A stretch of 64,000 bases of DNA from an uncultured Microscilla sp. (lineage in GTDB: Bacteria > Bacteroidota > Bacteroidia > Cytophagales > Microscillaceae), in the NCBI RefSeq assembly GCF_947493425.1, contig NZ_CANLRP010000006.1, positions 1 through 64,000 of the forward strand, in the 5' to 3' direction. The number at the start of each line of letters is the position of its first letter. Positions within the stretch are counted from its first letter, which is position 1. Made by a program: the position numbers and the translations under genes. Below the pieces are notes generated by a model. That model ran no database searches. It was given only the letters and a program-made list of their open reading frames with translations, and was not told the DNA's origin. Positions 28,835 through 37,856 of the stretch are shown piece after piece.

Positions 28835-29677
28835 ATGAACATTCAAAAAATCATTCAAAATACATTCAAGGCAGGCGCTTTGGCTTTAGCATTGACCAGT
28901 AGTGTCCAGGTTTTTGGGCAATCTGTTCCTCCCGAAGGAGGTAAAGAGATTGTGCACAACAGTATAAAGGAAATACGCTGGGTAGCAAATAGCGATGCTT
29001 CTAATCACAATGAAGGGTATGGTTTTTATTTGGGCAGTGGTGCCAAAGAGAAGTTAGCCCTGAGAATAGGACATAGTGGCAATGTAGGCATTGGAATAAG
29101 AAACCCTACAGCAAAACTGGAAGTAAGCGGAACTGCAAAAGCTGATGTGATCAATGGGCGAGAAATTTTAACAGAACAAATACGCCTCAATGGAAGCATC
29201 AGGTCACAATCTACTCCAATTAAATTCAGTGTATCATCAAACGTTCCTGGTCTTAAAGGAACACGTTACATGGTTTTTAACCAAGCAGGTCGCTTAGGAA
29301 TTGGCACTCAAGAACCTCAAGAAAAACTACATGTTATTGGAAGCATAAAAGCAACCCACGGTTATTTTAACGGCAACTTAACCGCCAACCGAGTGCACCT
29401 CAATGTAGGTACTTTTCCCGATTATGTGTTTGCCAAAGGCTATGACCTAATGCCCCTGGAGCAAGTAGAAGCTTATATAAAAGCCCACAAACACTTGCCT
29501 AAGGTGCCTGCTGCGGCAAAGGTGATCAAAGAAGGCATGGACGTGGGGCAGATCAATGTATTGTTGATGGAAAAAGTAGAAGAACTGACTTTGCACACCA
29601 TCGAGCAACACAAGCAAATCAAACAATTGATGCAAGAAGTAAAAGCCTTGAAAACTCAGGTAAATTCTAAAAAATAA
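28835..29677 (+). CDS. Secreted tail-fibre-like protein, paralogue 2
   Basis: A 280-residue paralogue of the preceding gene. The first 35 residues (signal peptide and SVPPEGG) and the last 90 (DYVFAKGYDLMPLEQVEAYI onward) are nearly the same at the DNA level, while the central beta-repeat part has diverged and lacks the 11-residue array. VGIGIRNPTAKLEVSG and LGIGTQEPQEKLHVIG are the fibre repeats. The C-terminal helix should form a coiled coil and might form homo- or hetero-trimers with paralogue 1. It lies 45 bases downstream, preceded by a small TTGCC/GGCAA stem, and is probably co-transcribed. Confidence 0.8.
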   Translation: MNIQKIIQNTFKAGALALALTSSVQVFGQSVPPEGGKEIVHNSIKEIRWVANSDASNHNEGYGFYLGSGAKEKLALRIGHSGNVGIGIRNPTAKLEVSGTAKADVINGREILTEQIRLNGSIRSQSTPIKFSVSSNVPGLKGTRYMVFNQAGRLGIGTQEPQEKLHVIGSIKATHGYFNGNLTANRVHLNVGTFPDYVFAKGYDLMPLEQVEAYIKAHKHLPKVPAAAKVIKEGMDVGQINVLLMEKVEELTLHTIEQHKQIKQLMQEVKALKTQVNSKK

Positions 29678-29695
29678 TTGACTCGAATATTCATT

Positions 29696-30217
29696 ATGAA
29701 AAATTATCATAAAATTTTATTAGTCGCTTTATTTTGTTTGGGAGCATCTGGCGCTCAAGCACAAACCAAGCTGTTTAGGTTTGTAAACGACCGTAGTAAT
29801 CTGGCTATTACCACCAAACCCAATGCAGAAAACCCTCAACATCTGGTAGGCGCGCCTCGCAGCAAGGAGAACAGTTTATCACAGTTTTTTATTGTTTTGC
29901 CCGGAGTAAATGGCGGTGTGCACATTAACTCTGCATCCAACCCTCTTTTATATTTGGGACGCAATGCTGAAGGGAATGTTGTGATTGATTCGGGCAAAAA
30001 TCTCCAAAGTTATTCCTGGTCTATAGATTTTGCTGGCATTGGCTCTAAGAATGGAGCCGTAGGCTATTGTGTATTGTCTGCCCCTGAAGACCATACCAAG
30101 ATGCTTATGATAGACGCTCAAGGACAGTTTAAGCTGGTGAATGTCACAGGAGGGTTACCGGCTGGACAAGAACCTAACTTCAGGTTTTTGTTAGAGACAA
30201 AAGCCGATACATTTTAA
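29696..30217 (+). CDS. Small secreted protein, possibly ricin-like beta-trefoil
   Basis: A 173-residue exported protein. The ATG at 29696 is chosen over an in-frame TTG at 29678 because it begins a clean signal peptide (KNYHKILLVALFCLG, cleavage near AQA). The mature part is beta-rich, with RFVNDRSNLAITTKP, a NPLLYLGRNAEG segment and FRFLLE at the end, spaced like the three lobes of a ricin-type lectin. Aromatic and Gly/Asn positions support that weakly, so carbohydrate binding is inference. It lies 18 bases after the second fibre gene, in the same presumed operon, and is followed by a terminator. Confidence 0.65.
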   Translation: MKNYHKILLVALFCLGASGAQAQTKLFRFVNDRSNLAITTKPNAENPQHLVGAPRSKENSLSQFFIVLPGVNGGVHINSASNPLLYLGRNAEGNVVIDSGKNLQSYSWSIDFAGIGSKNGAVGYCVLSAPEDHTKMLMIDAQGQFKLVNVTGGLPAGQEPNFRFLLETKADTF

Positions 30218-30242
30218 AAATTAGTCCATCTTTCTGGCTATG

Positions 30243-30269
30243 CCCCCCACCCTTGGGTTGGGGGTTTTT
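30243..30269 (+). terminator. Terminator of the fibre operon
   Basis: CCCCCCACCC pairs with GGGTTGGGGG with one mismatch and a very short loop, followed by five Ts, 26 bases after the stop codon. Confidence 0.88.
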
Positions 30270-30384
30270 ATACTCATCTTATATGCTCAATAAAAATTTT
30301 GAACTGGCATTCTAAGGAATTGTTCAAAAATAAATTTACACTCTGAAGGGTGATTTTTCGCCTTGATACTTCGTTATTTTTATT

Positions 30385-30405
30385 GCCCGTAGCGCTGCTA
30401 TGGGC
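30385..30405. repeat. GC-rich palindrome
   Basis: GCCCGTAGC and GCTATGGGC pair with one wobble around GCT in otherwise AT-rich DNA. It lies about 90 bases before the lipoprotein start. It resembles a short dispersed intergenic repeat, but no second copy was found in this window. Confidence 0.4.
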
Positions 30406-30493
30406 GCAAAAAATAGCCTCGTCTCAAAACAAAACCTCTACCTCAAGAATGGTAATTTAATTTCTCACCATTCCTAATAATATTTTGATCCTT

Positions 30494-31249
30494 ATGAATT
30501 TACGAATTTATCTTTTGTGGGCTGCATTATTTGTGATGCTTGCCGCTTGTTCTGACAATAAAAAAGAAGCTACTGAAGCAATGTTGGATGAAGCTCAGGT
30601 AGGGCAACAAATACTTGATTTTTATCATAAATATTCTAGAGGTTATTATGTGGCAATGCAAAATAACCTTGCCGATACAGTAAAGCTATTTAAAACGGCT
30701 ACCTACGTAAACGCTCACATGGTGACAGAAAAAATGAAAGCAGAAAATACGGGAGTTATTTACATGCCTGATTTATCTTCTTTGAAAATAAAGAGACGTT
30801 TGGCTACTATTAAGGTGATGAAACACCAACAACAAAAAAAACAATTGGTATTTGTCAGTATCCAATTCAACAAACAAGGGAAGATTGTTTCTTACAAAGA
30901 AGAACAATTGTCTAAAACAACACATCAGGCAAAGGCAACTAAGCCTCACTATAACAAATATAATGGCAAATATGCCTTAAATGAACACAAAACATTGAAC
31001 ATAGTATGGGCTCAGGGCAGTGAGTTGGCGTATGAGGTTATGCTTACTTCGCCCGGTTGTGTGGGGAAGTTTAATGGTAAAGCATTTTTTACAGACCAAC
31101 ATACTGCCATAAGCAACCAAGGAGGAAAATGTAAAATCACCTTTGATTTTAGCACAGCTGGCAAAGTAAAAGTGAGCGAAACAACCAACTGCCGCACCTC
31201 GCACACTAAAAATTGCAAGTTTGATGGTGAGTATAATTTAACCAACTAA
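30494..31249 (+). CDS. Lipoprotein of unknown function
   Basis: A 251-residue lipoprotein. The ATG at 30494 is preferred over an in-frame TTG nine bases earlier because it gives a standard signal with lipobox LAAC at about residues 16-19. An N-terminal helical part (about 25-100) is followed by a basic linker (KKQLVFVSIQF, then LSKTTHQAKATK). A C-terminal beta-rich domain of about 90 residues starts YNGKYALNEHKTL and holds four Cys residues, likely two disulphides. I do not recognise the family. It stands alone between the fibre terminator and the Kelch gene. Confidence 0.7.
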   Translation: MNLRIYLLWAALFVMLAACSDNKKEATEAMLDEAQVGQQILDFYHKYSRGYYVAMQNNLADTVKLFKTATYVNAHMVTEKMKAENTGVIYMPDLSSLKIKRRLATIKVMKHQQQKKQLVFVSIQFNKQGKIVSYKEEQLSKTTHQAKATKPHYNKYNGKYALNEHKTLNIVWAQGSELAYEVMLTSPGCVGKFNGKAFFTDQHTAISNQGGKCKITFDFSTAGKVKVSETTNCRTSHTKNCKFDGEYNLTN

Positions 31250-31380
31250 CCACTCCCTCACTTGTAGTAATAGCGTATCAAGGCGTCATAAAAAGCACCT
31301 ATTTTATATATACAACAATACATAAACTATTGCATATCAAAAAGTTAACTCCTCATAAAGTGGTAATTTCAATAATCCAC

Positions 31381-31438
31381 TGTTAAGTCTTTGTTAAGTA
31401 AGAAAACTTGTTGTGCCCAGCGCCAATGTCTAGCTTTG
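31381..31438 (+). promoter_or_regulatory. TGTTAAG direct repeat and promoter of the Kelch lipoprotein gene
   Basis: TGTTAAG occurs at 31381 and 31392, exactly 11 bases apart, as in PhoB/OmpR-type boxes. TTG at 31411 and TAGCTTTG at 31431 form a Bacteroidota promoter. The second TTGTTAAGT starts 40 bases before the -7 box, the same distance as at 37716. Confidence 0.65.
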
Positions 31439-31553
31439 TAATTACAAAACCAAGGTGTATTTTTTCAATATACTTTGATTCAAAATATCAATCAGGTTTA
31501 TTCTGCTATCAGGCTAACATTATCAAAGTAAATTTTAAATAGTAAAAATTAGA

Positions 31554-32819
31554 ATGAAAAGATTTTTTTTAAGTTTTATCTACATCAGCATAATTGCAAG
31601 TGTATTAACTGCTTGCTCAAAAAAGAACGAGGATCCAACACCTGTTGCTTCTGACACTGATAATAGTACAACATTGTCTATCGTATCTATAGAGCCAATG
31701 AAGGGTAAGATTGGAGAACAAATAAAAATCACTGTTAATAAAGAAATCAATGGAATTAATGTGAGCTTTAATGGTACCCCAGCCACCAAACTAACTACCA
31801 GTAGCGACAAGGTGGTGACGGTAACCATTCCTGAGAATGCCACTACTGGTAAAGTAGTAGTAAAGCAGGAAACAGAAACTGCCACCAGTACCACAGATTT
31901 TGAAATAACCCGCCATGCCAATCAATTGGCTAATTTGCCAGGCAAGGCTAGGTCTACCCCTACTACTTTTGCTATTGGCAATAAAATATATGTAGGCATG
32001 GGCAAAGCCTCCGATAGTTATTTGAAAGACTTTTGGGTGTATAATGCTGACAACGATGCCTGGACACAAGTGGCTAATTTCCCAGGCGAATCACGCATTC
32101 ATGCTGTAAGTTTTGTGATAGGTACCAAAGCTTATATAGGAACCGGCGAAGGATCACAAGAAAAAAAGTACAAAGATTTTTGGGTATACGACGCAAACAC
32201 CGACCAATGGGATCAAGTAGCTGACTTTAAAGGTAAAGCAAGAAATAAAGCCGTAAGTTTTGTGTTGAACGGTCAAGGTTATGTAGGTACAGGTAGTATA
32301 GGTTCCGCCACTTTTACAGGTGCAGAAATTACTGGCCCGGCCACCAAAGATTTCTGGAAATACGACCCAGCTTCAGATCAATGGACACAAATTACTGATT
32401 TCAAAGGGGCGGAACGGCACGATGCCACCAGTTTTGTTGTAGATAACAAGGCGTATGTAGGTACTGGACGTCAGGCTGATTTTTACAAAGATTTTTGGGC
32501 ATACGACGCAAACACTGACCAATGGACACAGATTACCGACCTACCAGGTAAAACTCGTATAGGCGCCGTGGGGTTTTCGTTGAGCGGTAAAGGATATGTA
32601 GGGCTAGGCATTGATGATTTAAGTGCTGCCGGAACCACTTACGCTGCTGATATGTGGGCATATGACCCTACCACCAAACAGTGGGCAAGTGCAAGCAACC
32701 CTGAAAGTGGTGCCAGGGCTTATGCTACTGCATTTGGTCTTCATAACACTGGGTATATCGGGTTGGGCTACAAATTAGGTAAAGGAACTAGCCTTGAATT
32801 ATGGAAATATACACCTTAA
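31554..32819 (+). CDS. IPT/TIG and Kelch-repeat lipoprotein
   Basis: A 421-residue exported lipoprotein with lipobox LTAC near residue 21. An IPT/TIG immunoglobulin-like domain (about 42-118, with IVSIEPMKGKIGEQIKI) is followed by about six Kelch-type blades (about 125-421), each with a G(x)YVGTG strand and a DFWVYDxxxDxW strand. Aromatic residues in the blade tips suggest a ligand-binding beta-propeller. It should be on the outer-membrane surface. Family relatives appear near SusC/D-like systems, but none is present here. It has its own promoter with a TGTTAAG direct repeat and a strong terminator, so it looks like an individually regulated gene. Confidence 0.88.
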   Translation: MKRFFLSFIYISIIASVLTACSKKNEDPTPVASDTDNSTTLSIVSIEPMKGKIGEQIKITVNKEINGINVSFNGTPATKLTTSSDKVVTVTIPENATTGKVVVKQETETATSTTDFEITRHANQLANLPGKARSTPTTFAIGNKIYVGMGKASDSYLKDFWVYNADNDAWTQVANFPGESRIHAVSFVIGTKAYIGTGEGSQEKKYKDFWVYDANTDQWDQVADFKGKARNKAVSFVLNGQGYVGTGSIGSATFTGAEITGPATKDFWKYDPASDQWTQITDFKGAERHDATSFVVDNKAYVGTGRQADFYKDFWAYDANTDQWTQITDLPGKTRIGAVGFSLSGKGYVGLGIDDLSAAGTTYAADMWAYDPTTKQWASASNPESGARAYATAFGLHNTGYIGLGYKLGKGTSLELWKYTP

Positions 32820-32973
32820 ACAGTTAACGAGCTTGTTGAAGTAGTAATTGAAGTTGCGAAGTATAAGCAACAAGCTTCAAGTGACAGTTATATTTGTACC
32901 TGAAATATATAAATAACTGGAAGTTAAGCTTTTACAGTTTATATACTGCAACTTGGGTTAGTATATAATCCAG

Positions 32974-33002
32974 GGCACCCTTCACACGAAGGGTGTCTTT
33001 TT
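32974..33002 (+). terminator. Terminator of the Kelch gene
   Basis: GGCACCCTTC and GAAGGGTGTC pair around ACAC with one wobble and are followed by five Ts. It lies about 155 bases after the stop codon. The intervening stretch has a second inverted repeat, GCTTGTTG at 32831 and CAACAAGC at 32868. Confidence 0.88.
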
Positions 33003-33044
33003 AGGTAGTGCTAAAAACAAGTTGATTGATGTGCCATTGATTGG

Positions 33045-35243
33045 TTAAAGTTCAATGCCCACCCACAAAATATCATCACGTTGGGTAGTACCTTGCATAT
33101 ATTCATCAATACAGTGCTCAAGTCGTTGTTTTTGTTGGTTAAAGGGCAAAGCAGCACAAGATTTTAAAACCACATGTAGGCGACGGGTTCCAAAGGTTTG
33201 ACGGAAAACATTGTTTTGATCCTGTAAACCATCAGAGCCAGCATAAAGCAATGTACCTGGTGGAAACACCATTTCTTTATTGGTAAATGATTTATTTGCT
33301 CCTCTCATACCACCTATCGACTTACGATCTCCTTGGATCATTTCTAATGCTGTAGTGCCAGGCAACACATAATATAAGTGGTTTTTGGCTCCCGAAAATA
33401 TCAGTTTAGTACTCCCATCGTTTTTCTCAGTCAAGCTACACAAAACAGCATCCATTCCCATACTCCATTTAGCATCTATATATTGTTGAAGTACCTGATT
33501 AATCTCTTGGTGCAATCGCTCAAATACACCTGCCGGATCGGTTAGCCCTTCCTGAAAAATAATTTTATCTAACAAATTAATCCCAATCAAACTCATAAAT
33601 GCACCAGGTATCCCATGTCCTACACAGTCTGCCACTACCATCAATCTTTGCTCATTGATTCTTTTTATCCAATAAAAATCTCCTGATACAATATTTTTAG
33701 GGCGATACACCACAAAATGCTTTTTGAACACTTGTGCCAAATCTTTTTCAAATGGTAATAAAGCAAGTTGAATATTTCGTGCTGCCCTTACACTTCCTTC
33801 TGTATTATATTTATATTCCATCAGTGCCTTATTTTGTTGCTCTATATGATCATGTTGGGCAGTAATTTCGTCTTGGGTTTGACGGAGCTCTTCATTGAGT
33901 ACTACCAGTTCATCTTTTTGTTTCACTAACTGGCCATTCAGCTGTTTTTGTATTTGACGGCTTCTAAAAACGAATGTGCTAATGATCATCAGCACCAACA
34001 CTCCTGCCAACGCACTGAATAAGTACCAGCGTTCTTGCACGAGTTTTTTTTCGTTATCCATCCTGATTTTTTGTTCTTTGACTTTCTGTTGCATTTTAAG
34101 AAATGCTTGTTTTTTATCAAAAGCGTAGCTTAGTTCCAGGCGGGTAATTTCTTTAGTTTTCGAGTCATTCACCAAAGAGTCTTTAGTTTGGGTATGCAAC
34201 AAGTAGTATTTTAAGGCTAACTGATAATGAGCCAATTGTTGATGGCTTTGAAATAAAATATGGCTTAGGTGACTTACTTCATCCCTTCTATTAAGTTGTT
34301 GCGCAATAGTTAAACCTTGCTTTGCTACAAAGATGGTTTTTTCATACGCTTTTTGGGCATAATATACCCAAGCCAAATGTAAGTAAGTACGCATTTTACC
34401 AAGCTTATCTTTATTTTTTTCTGGAACAGCATACCCTTGTTGAATATACACCAGTGCTGAGTCTGGTTGGTTAAGTTTGAAAAAAGTATAACCAACATTG
34501 TTATAATAAAGTGCTCTGTTAAGTTTCAGCTGTTGTGCAAGGTGTAATGATTTTTTGCAGTAAAAAAGCCCTTTGGTATATTGCTTCAGTTTATTATAAA
34601 CAACTCCCAGATTGGTATAACACGAAACAATCCCTTTATAATTCTGGATTTTTCTTCTTATTTGTAAAGATTTTAGATAATATGTGATTGCTTTGTTGTA
34701 TTCTCCCTGCCTTTTAAATATAATACCAATGTTGTTATAAGAAACCCCTAATAACCTTAAGTCCTGAATTTTCTCTTGAATAATGAGCCCTTGTTGGTAA
34801 TAGTCGAGCGCCTTTGGGTAGTTGCCCAGTGCTTTTTCTATATTTCCTAAGTTATTATAAACACTAGATATTCCCCGCTCATTTTTGATGCTTTGATATA
34901 ATTGCAACGCTTGGCGGTAATGCTGCAATGCTCTTGCATAATCTGCCTTAAAAAACCAGGAGTTTCCCAGGTTATTTTCGGCATTCGCGTGCCAATACGC
35001 TTGTTTTAATTTTTGAGCAAGTTGCTTCTCTCTTAAGGCAAAAAATCTAACAGTATCTGACGAAATTTTAAAGTAAGCTTTAGAAAGTTCATTCAATAAG
35101 TGTAGTCGATGGGTATCGGGTTTGCTTGCCAGAAGAAGCGTTTTCAGGCTGTCTATCTGAGAATTTTGTGCTTTTAACTTATACAAAGGTAGAAATAAAC
35201 AAATCAAACAAACCGTCCATATATAGCCAGAAATTGTGCACAT
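33045..35243 (-). CDS. TPR sensor with SpoIIE-type PP2C phosphatase
   Basis: A 732-residue signalling protein. A signal sequence (about 1-25) leads to seven or so tetratricopeptide repeats (about 45-365), with repeated YNNLGN and YYQ/GLxI signatures, expected in the periplasm. A transmembrane helix lies at about 404-426, then a coiled coil (about 430-490), then a SpoIIE/RsbU phosphatase domain (about 510-732) with VSGDFYW, VVADCVGHGIPGAFMS and LYAGSDGLQDQ; these hold the metal-binding Asp residues. It should dephosphorylate a serine on a STAS-type protein in response to an external signal. No STAS partner is adjacent. The divergent neighbour has a related TPR sensor with a different output. 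Confidence 0.92.
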   Translation of the reverse strand: MCTISGYIWTVCLICLFLPLYKLKAQNSQIDSLKTLLLASKPDTHRLHLLNELSKAYFKISSDTVRFFALREKQLAQKLKQAYWHANAENNLGNSWFFKADYARALQHYRQALQLYQSIKNERGISSVYNNLGNIEKALGNYPKALDYYQQGLIIQEKIQDLRLLGVSYNNIGIIFKRQGEYNKAITYYLKSLQIRRKIQNYKGIVSCYTNLGVVYNKLKQYTKGLFYCKKSLHLAQQLKLNRALYYNNVGYTFFKLNQPDSALVYIQQGYAVPEKNKDKLGKMRTYLHLAWVYYAQKAYEKTIFVAKQGLTIAQQLNRRDEVSHLSHILFQSHQQLAHYQLALKYYLLHTQTKDSLVNDSKTKEITRLELSYAFDKKQAFLKMQQKVKEQKIRMDNEKKLVQERWYLFSALAGVLVLMIISTFVFRSRQIQKQLNGQLVKQKDELVVLNEELRQTQDEITAQHDHIEQQNKALMEYKYNTEGSVRAARNIQLALLPFEKDLAQVFKKHFVVYRPKNIVSGDFYWIKRINEQRLMVVADCVGHGIPGAFMSLIGINLLDKIIFQEGLTDPAGVFERLHQEINQVLQQYIDAKWSMGMDAVLCSLTEKNDGSTKLIFSGAKNHLYYVLPGTTALEMIQGDRKSIGGMRGANKSFTNKEMVFPPGTLLYAGSDGLQDQNNVFRQTFGTRRLHVVLKSCAALPFNQQKQRLEHCIDEYMQGTTQRDDILWVGIEL

Positions 35244-35568
35244 TATCTTAAAAGTTGGTGTAGGATTTATCGAAAAGGTTTATTCTAAATATAGCATATT
35301 GTTATAAAAACAGGCAAGTTAAAGCCATAAATTATACTGTTTTTTTAATAAACCAAACCCTTCAGCACCACATTGGCCATGGAGTGTTATATTGAGTTTT
35401 ATTTGAATGTCAAACAATATAGACTCTTCATCAAATAAAAACATTGTTTAGACCTCTGTAACAAATAATACAAACAGATGTATAAAAACAGGTAAATTAT
35501 TGACTTTCAGCATAATAGCAGGTATTTTTGTTCATATAATGACTATTGATTACCACTACTCTAACCAG

Positions 35569-35631
35569 GTTTCACTTCGCTGAGTTCGGCGAAGTGAAAC
35601 TGCCCCGATGATTCAGGGTTTAAAAACAGCT
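35569..35631. repeat. Perfect 12-bp inverted repeat with a conserved tail
   Basis: GTTTCACTTCGC (35569-35580) and GCGAAGTGAAAC (35589-35600) are exact complements around eight bases. The tail CTGCCCCGATGATTCAGGGTTT resembles two repeats at 45418-45536. It sits directly before the TPR/LuxR gene and looks like a REP-like dispersed element. The rest of 35244-35689 shows no reading frame. Confidence 0.65.
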
Positions 35632-35689
35632 TATGCTTTTTTCGGCTTCCTTTGCCCCCAGTTACTTACTTATCGAATCTAAAGCAGTT

Positions 35690-37534
35690 ATGAATATTAA
35701 TGAAGATACTCACCCTCAGAAAAAGCAACGTTTATTCATTACCTTTTTTTGTTGCATTTGCTTTTCCTTACTAACTATTTCTTCCAAAGCTCAAACGCCA
35801 CAAATTGACCAATGGAAGGCTACTTTAAACACCCAAATAACTGATAGCATACGCTTGCAGGTACTGGACAAACTTTGTTATGCTTACTATAACAAGTCGC
35901 CTGACTCTATCCGTTTTTTTGCACAACAAGCCTTGCCAATTGCTCAAAAGCTACCCTCCAAACTAACAACTGCCAAAATCAAAAATCACTTTGGCGCATC
36001 TTATTTTTTTCAGGCAAAATACGACAAAGCTGAGAAATATTACCAAGAGTCTCTGAGCCTATTTAGAGACATACCTCACGACTTGGGCACATCGGTAGCA
36101 TACAATAACCTGGCAAACATTTATAAACAACAAGGAGCTTATACCAAAGCTATTTCTTATTATCAACAAGGGTTGGCTATTCAGGAAAAAGCCAATAACT
36201 CACGTCTAATGAGTGTTTCTTATACCAACATAGCTACTATATATCGGTTCCAAAAAAATTACCCAAAAGCATTGGAGTACCACAAGAAATCGCTTGGCCT
36301 AAAAAAAAATATCAATAGCCAACGTGGTATGGCCATTGTGTTTACTAATATAGGATGGTTATATTGTGAAATGGGCAAGCCTTCCTTAGGCTTAGAGTAT
36401 TTGAAGAAAGCATTGGCAATTTCTCAACAAATCAAGCTAAAAAATCCTCTCATATTCAATAACCTAAGTTATACTTACCAGAAACTGAACCAGTTAGATT
36501 CAGCTTTTTTGTATGCTCAAAAGGGGCTAAGTATGGCAAGAGATATTGATGATATCAAAGGAAAGACACTTGCCAAGCTTAATTTAGCTCACATATACTT
36601 TACTCGCCAAAAGTACGTCTCTGCGATTAAACAGGCAGAAGAAGCACTTACACTTGCTCAACAAAATAAGCGGTTGATCTCGATAAAAAACATAAGCGAG
36701 GTATTGTTTAAATGCCATGTGAAATTGGGTAACTACAAAAAAGCCATTGATGCACGCACTCTATTGATTCAAGCAAAAGATTCGTTGTTTAACATAAACA
36801 AAAACAAGCAACTGATAGAAATAGAAACTCGCTATGAAACCCAAAAGAAAGAGCAGGAAATTAAATTGAAAAACAACCAGATAACACTATTAAAAAAAGA
36901 AAAACAACATGAGGTGCTCCTCAAATATACTTTTATAGGTGCTTTTATAAGCTTATTTTTCTTAGGTAGTTTGTTGGTTATGTTTTTACGATTAAGGGTA
37001 AGTAAAAACAAACAGTTGATTATACAAAATCAACAACTGCATGAGGCAGAAACAAGGCTGACACAGGCGAAGCTAAACGAAAAAAGGCTACTTGCCGAAA
37101 CACTTAAAAAAGAACTGGAAATAAAACAACAACAGCTTGCCTCAAAGGCATTACATATTATTCAGAAAAACGAAATTCTTGAAAAAGTAAAAGAAAGCAT
37201 ACAATCTCTAAAAAAAGATAATAAAGTAAATGTTACCCAACTTGCCCGCTTGGTTGACTCTGGTATTCAAATAGATAAAGATTGGAATAACTTTTTTGCG
37301 CTATTTCTGGAAGTACATCAAGGTTTCTTTGATAAGCTACAAGGTATTTCGGACGAATTAAGTGACACAGAGTTGCGTTTATGTGCTTTGGTTAAGTTAA
37401 AGTTTACCTCCAAAGAAATTGCGTCTATTTTAGGAATCACGCATGGCAGTACTTCAGTTGCTCGCCATCGAATCCGCAAGAAACTTTCTATACCATCAGA
37501 CGAGAAACTTGCCAACTTTATTGCTGATTTGTAA
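35690..37534 (+). CDS. TPR sensor with C-terminal LuxR-type helix-turn-helix
   Basis: A 614-residue membrane-spanning regulator. The ATG at 35690 is preferred over one at 35633 because it begins a proper signal peptide (QRLFITFFCCICFSL, cleavage near SKA). Six or seven TPRs follow (about 40-350), then a helical spacer, a transmembrane helix at about 407-433, a long coiled coil (about 440-510), and a C-terminal LuxR/GerE-type helix-turn-helix at about 552-610 (LSDTELRLCALVKL, TSKEIASILGI, VARHRIRKKLSI). The layout implies a one-component system: periplasmic TPRs sense, the cytoplasmic end binds DNA while tethered to the membrane. No kinase domain is present. Related N-terminus to the divergent SpoIIE gene, so they share an ancestral sensor. 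Confidence 0.88.
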   Translation: MNINEDTHPQKKQRLFITFFCCICFSLLTISSKAQTPQIDQWKATLNTQITDSIRLQVLDKLCYAYYNKSPDSIRFFAQQALPIAQKLPSKLTTAKIKNHFGASYFFQAKYDKAEKYYQESLSLFRDIPHDLGTSVAYNNLANIYKQQGAYTKAISYYQQGLAIQEKANNSRLMSVSYTNIATIYRFQKNYPKALEYHKKSLGLKKNINSQRGMAIVFTNIGWLYCEMGKPSLGLEYLKKALAISQQIKLKNPLIFNNLSYTYQKLNQLDSAFLYAQKGLSMARDIDDIKGKTLAKLNLAHIYFTRQKYVSAIKQAEEALTLAQQNKRLISIKNISEVLFKCHVKLGNYKKAIDARTLLIQAKDSLFNINKNKQLIEIETRYETQKKEQEIKLKNNQITLLKKEKQHEVLLKYTFIGAFISLFFLGSLLVMFLRLRVSKNKQLIIQNQQLHEAETRLTQAKLNEKRLLAETLKKELEIKQQQLASKALHIIQKNEILEKVKESIQSLKKDNKVNVTQLARLVDSGIQIDKDWNNFFALFLEVHQGFFDKLQGISDELSDTELRLCALVKLKFTSKEIASILGITHGSTSVARHRIRKKLSIPSDEKLANFIADL

Positions 37535-37705
37535 TGTATCTCAAACAAGTAAATATTGATTTTGCAACATCTGCATATAGTTTGTCTTGTTAAAAAATCA
37601 TTCATACTCTCACAAAAAACCAACTCTACTTTAGATATACAAAACCCATAAAATACTATATATCAAATACTTATAACTCAAAAAACAAAGACTAATATAT
37701 TTACC

Positions 37706-37763
37706 TGTTAAGCCCTTGTTAAGTGCGAAAATTTGCCCCAGCAACTAACAAGTCTTACTTTTG
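37706..37763 (+). promoter_or_regulatory. TGTTAAG direct repeat and promoter of the AraC-type gene
   Basis: TGTTAAG at 37706 and 37717 are 11 bases apart, and TTTG followed 20 bases later by TACTTTTG at 37756 forms the promoter. The arrangement and distances copy those at 31381-31438. The gap 37535-37856 otherwise holds no reading frame. Confidence 0.65.
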
Positions 37764-37856
37764 TACTAATTAACTCACAGGAAAATCTACACCAAATATT
37801 TTCCTCCTTCAACAGTATATCATAACACTTACTCACTACAACCATCTGATTATATT

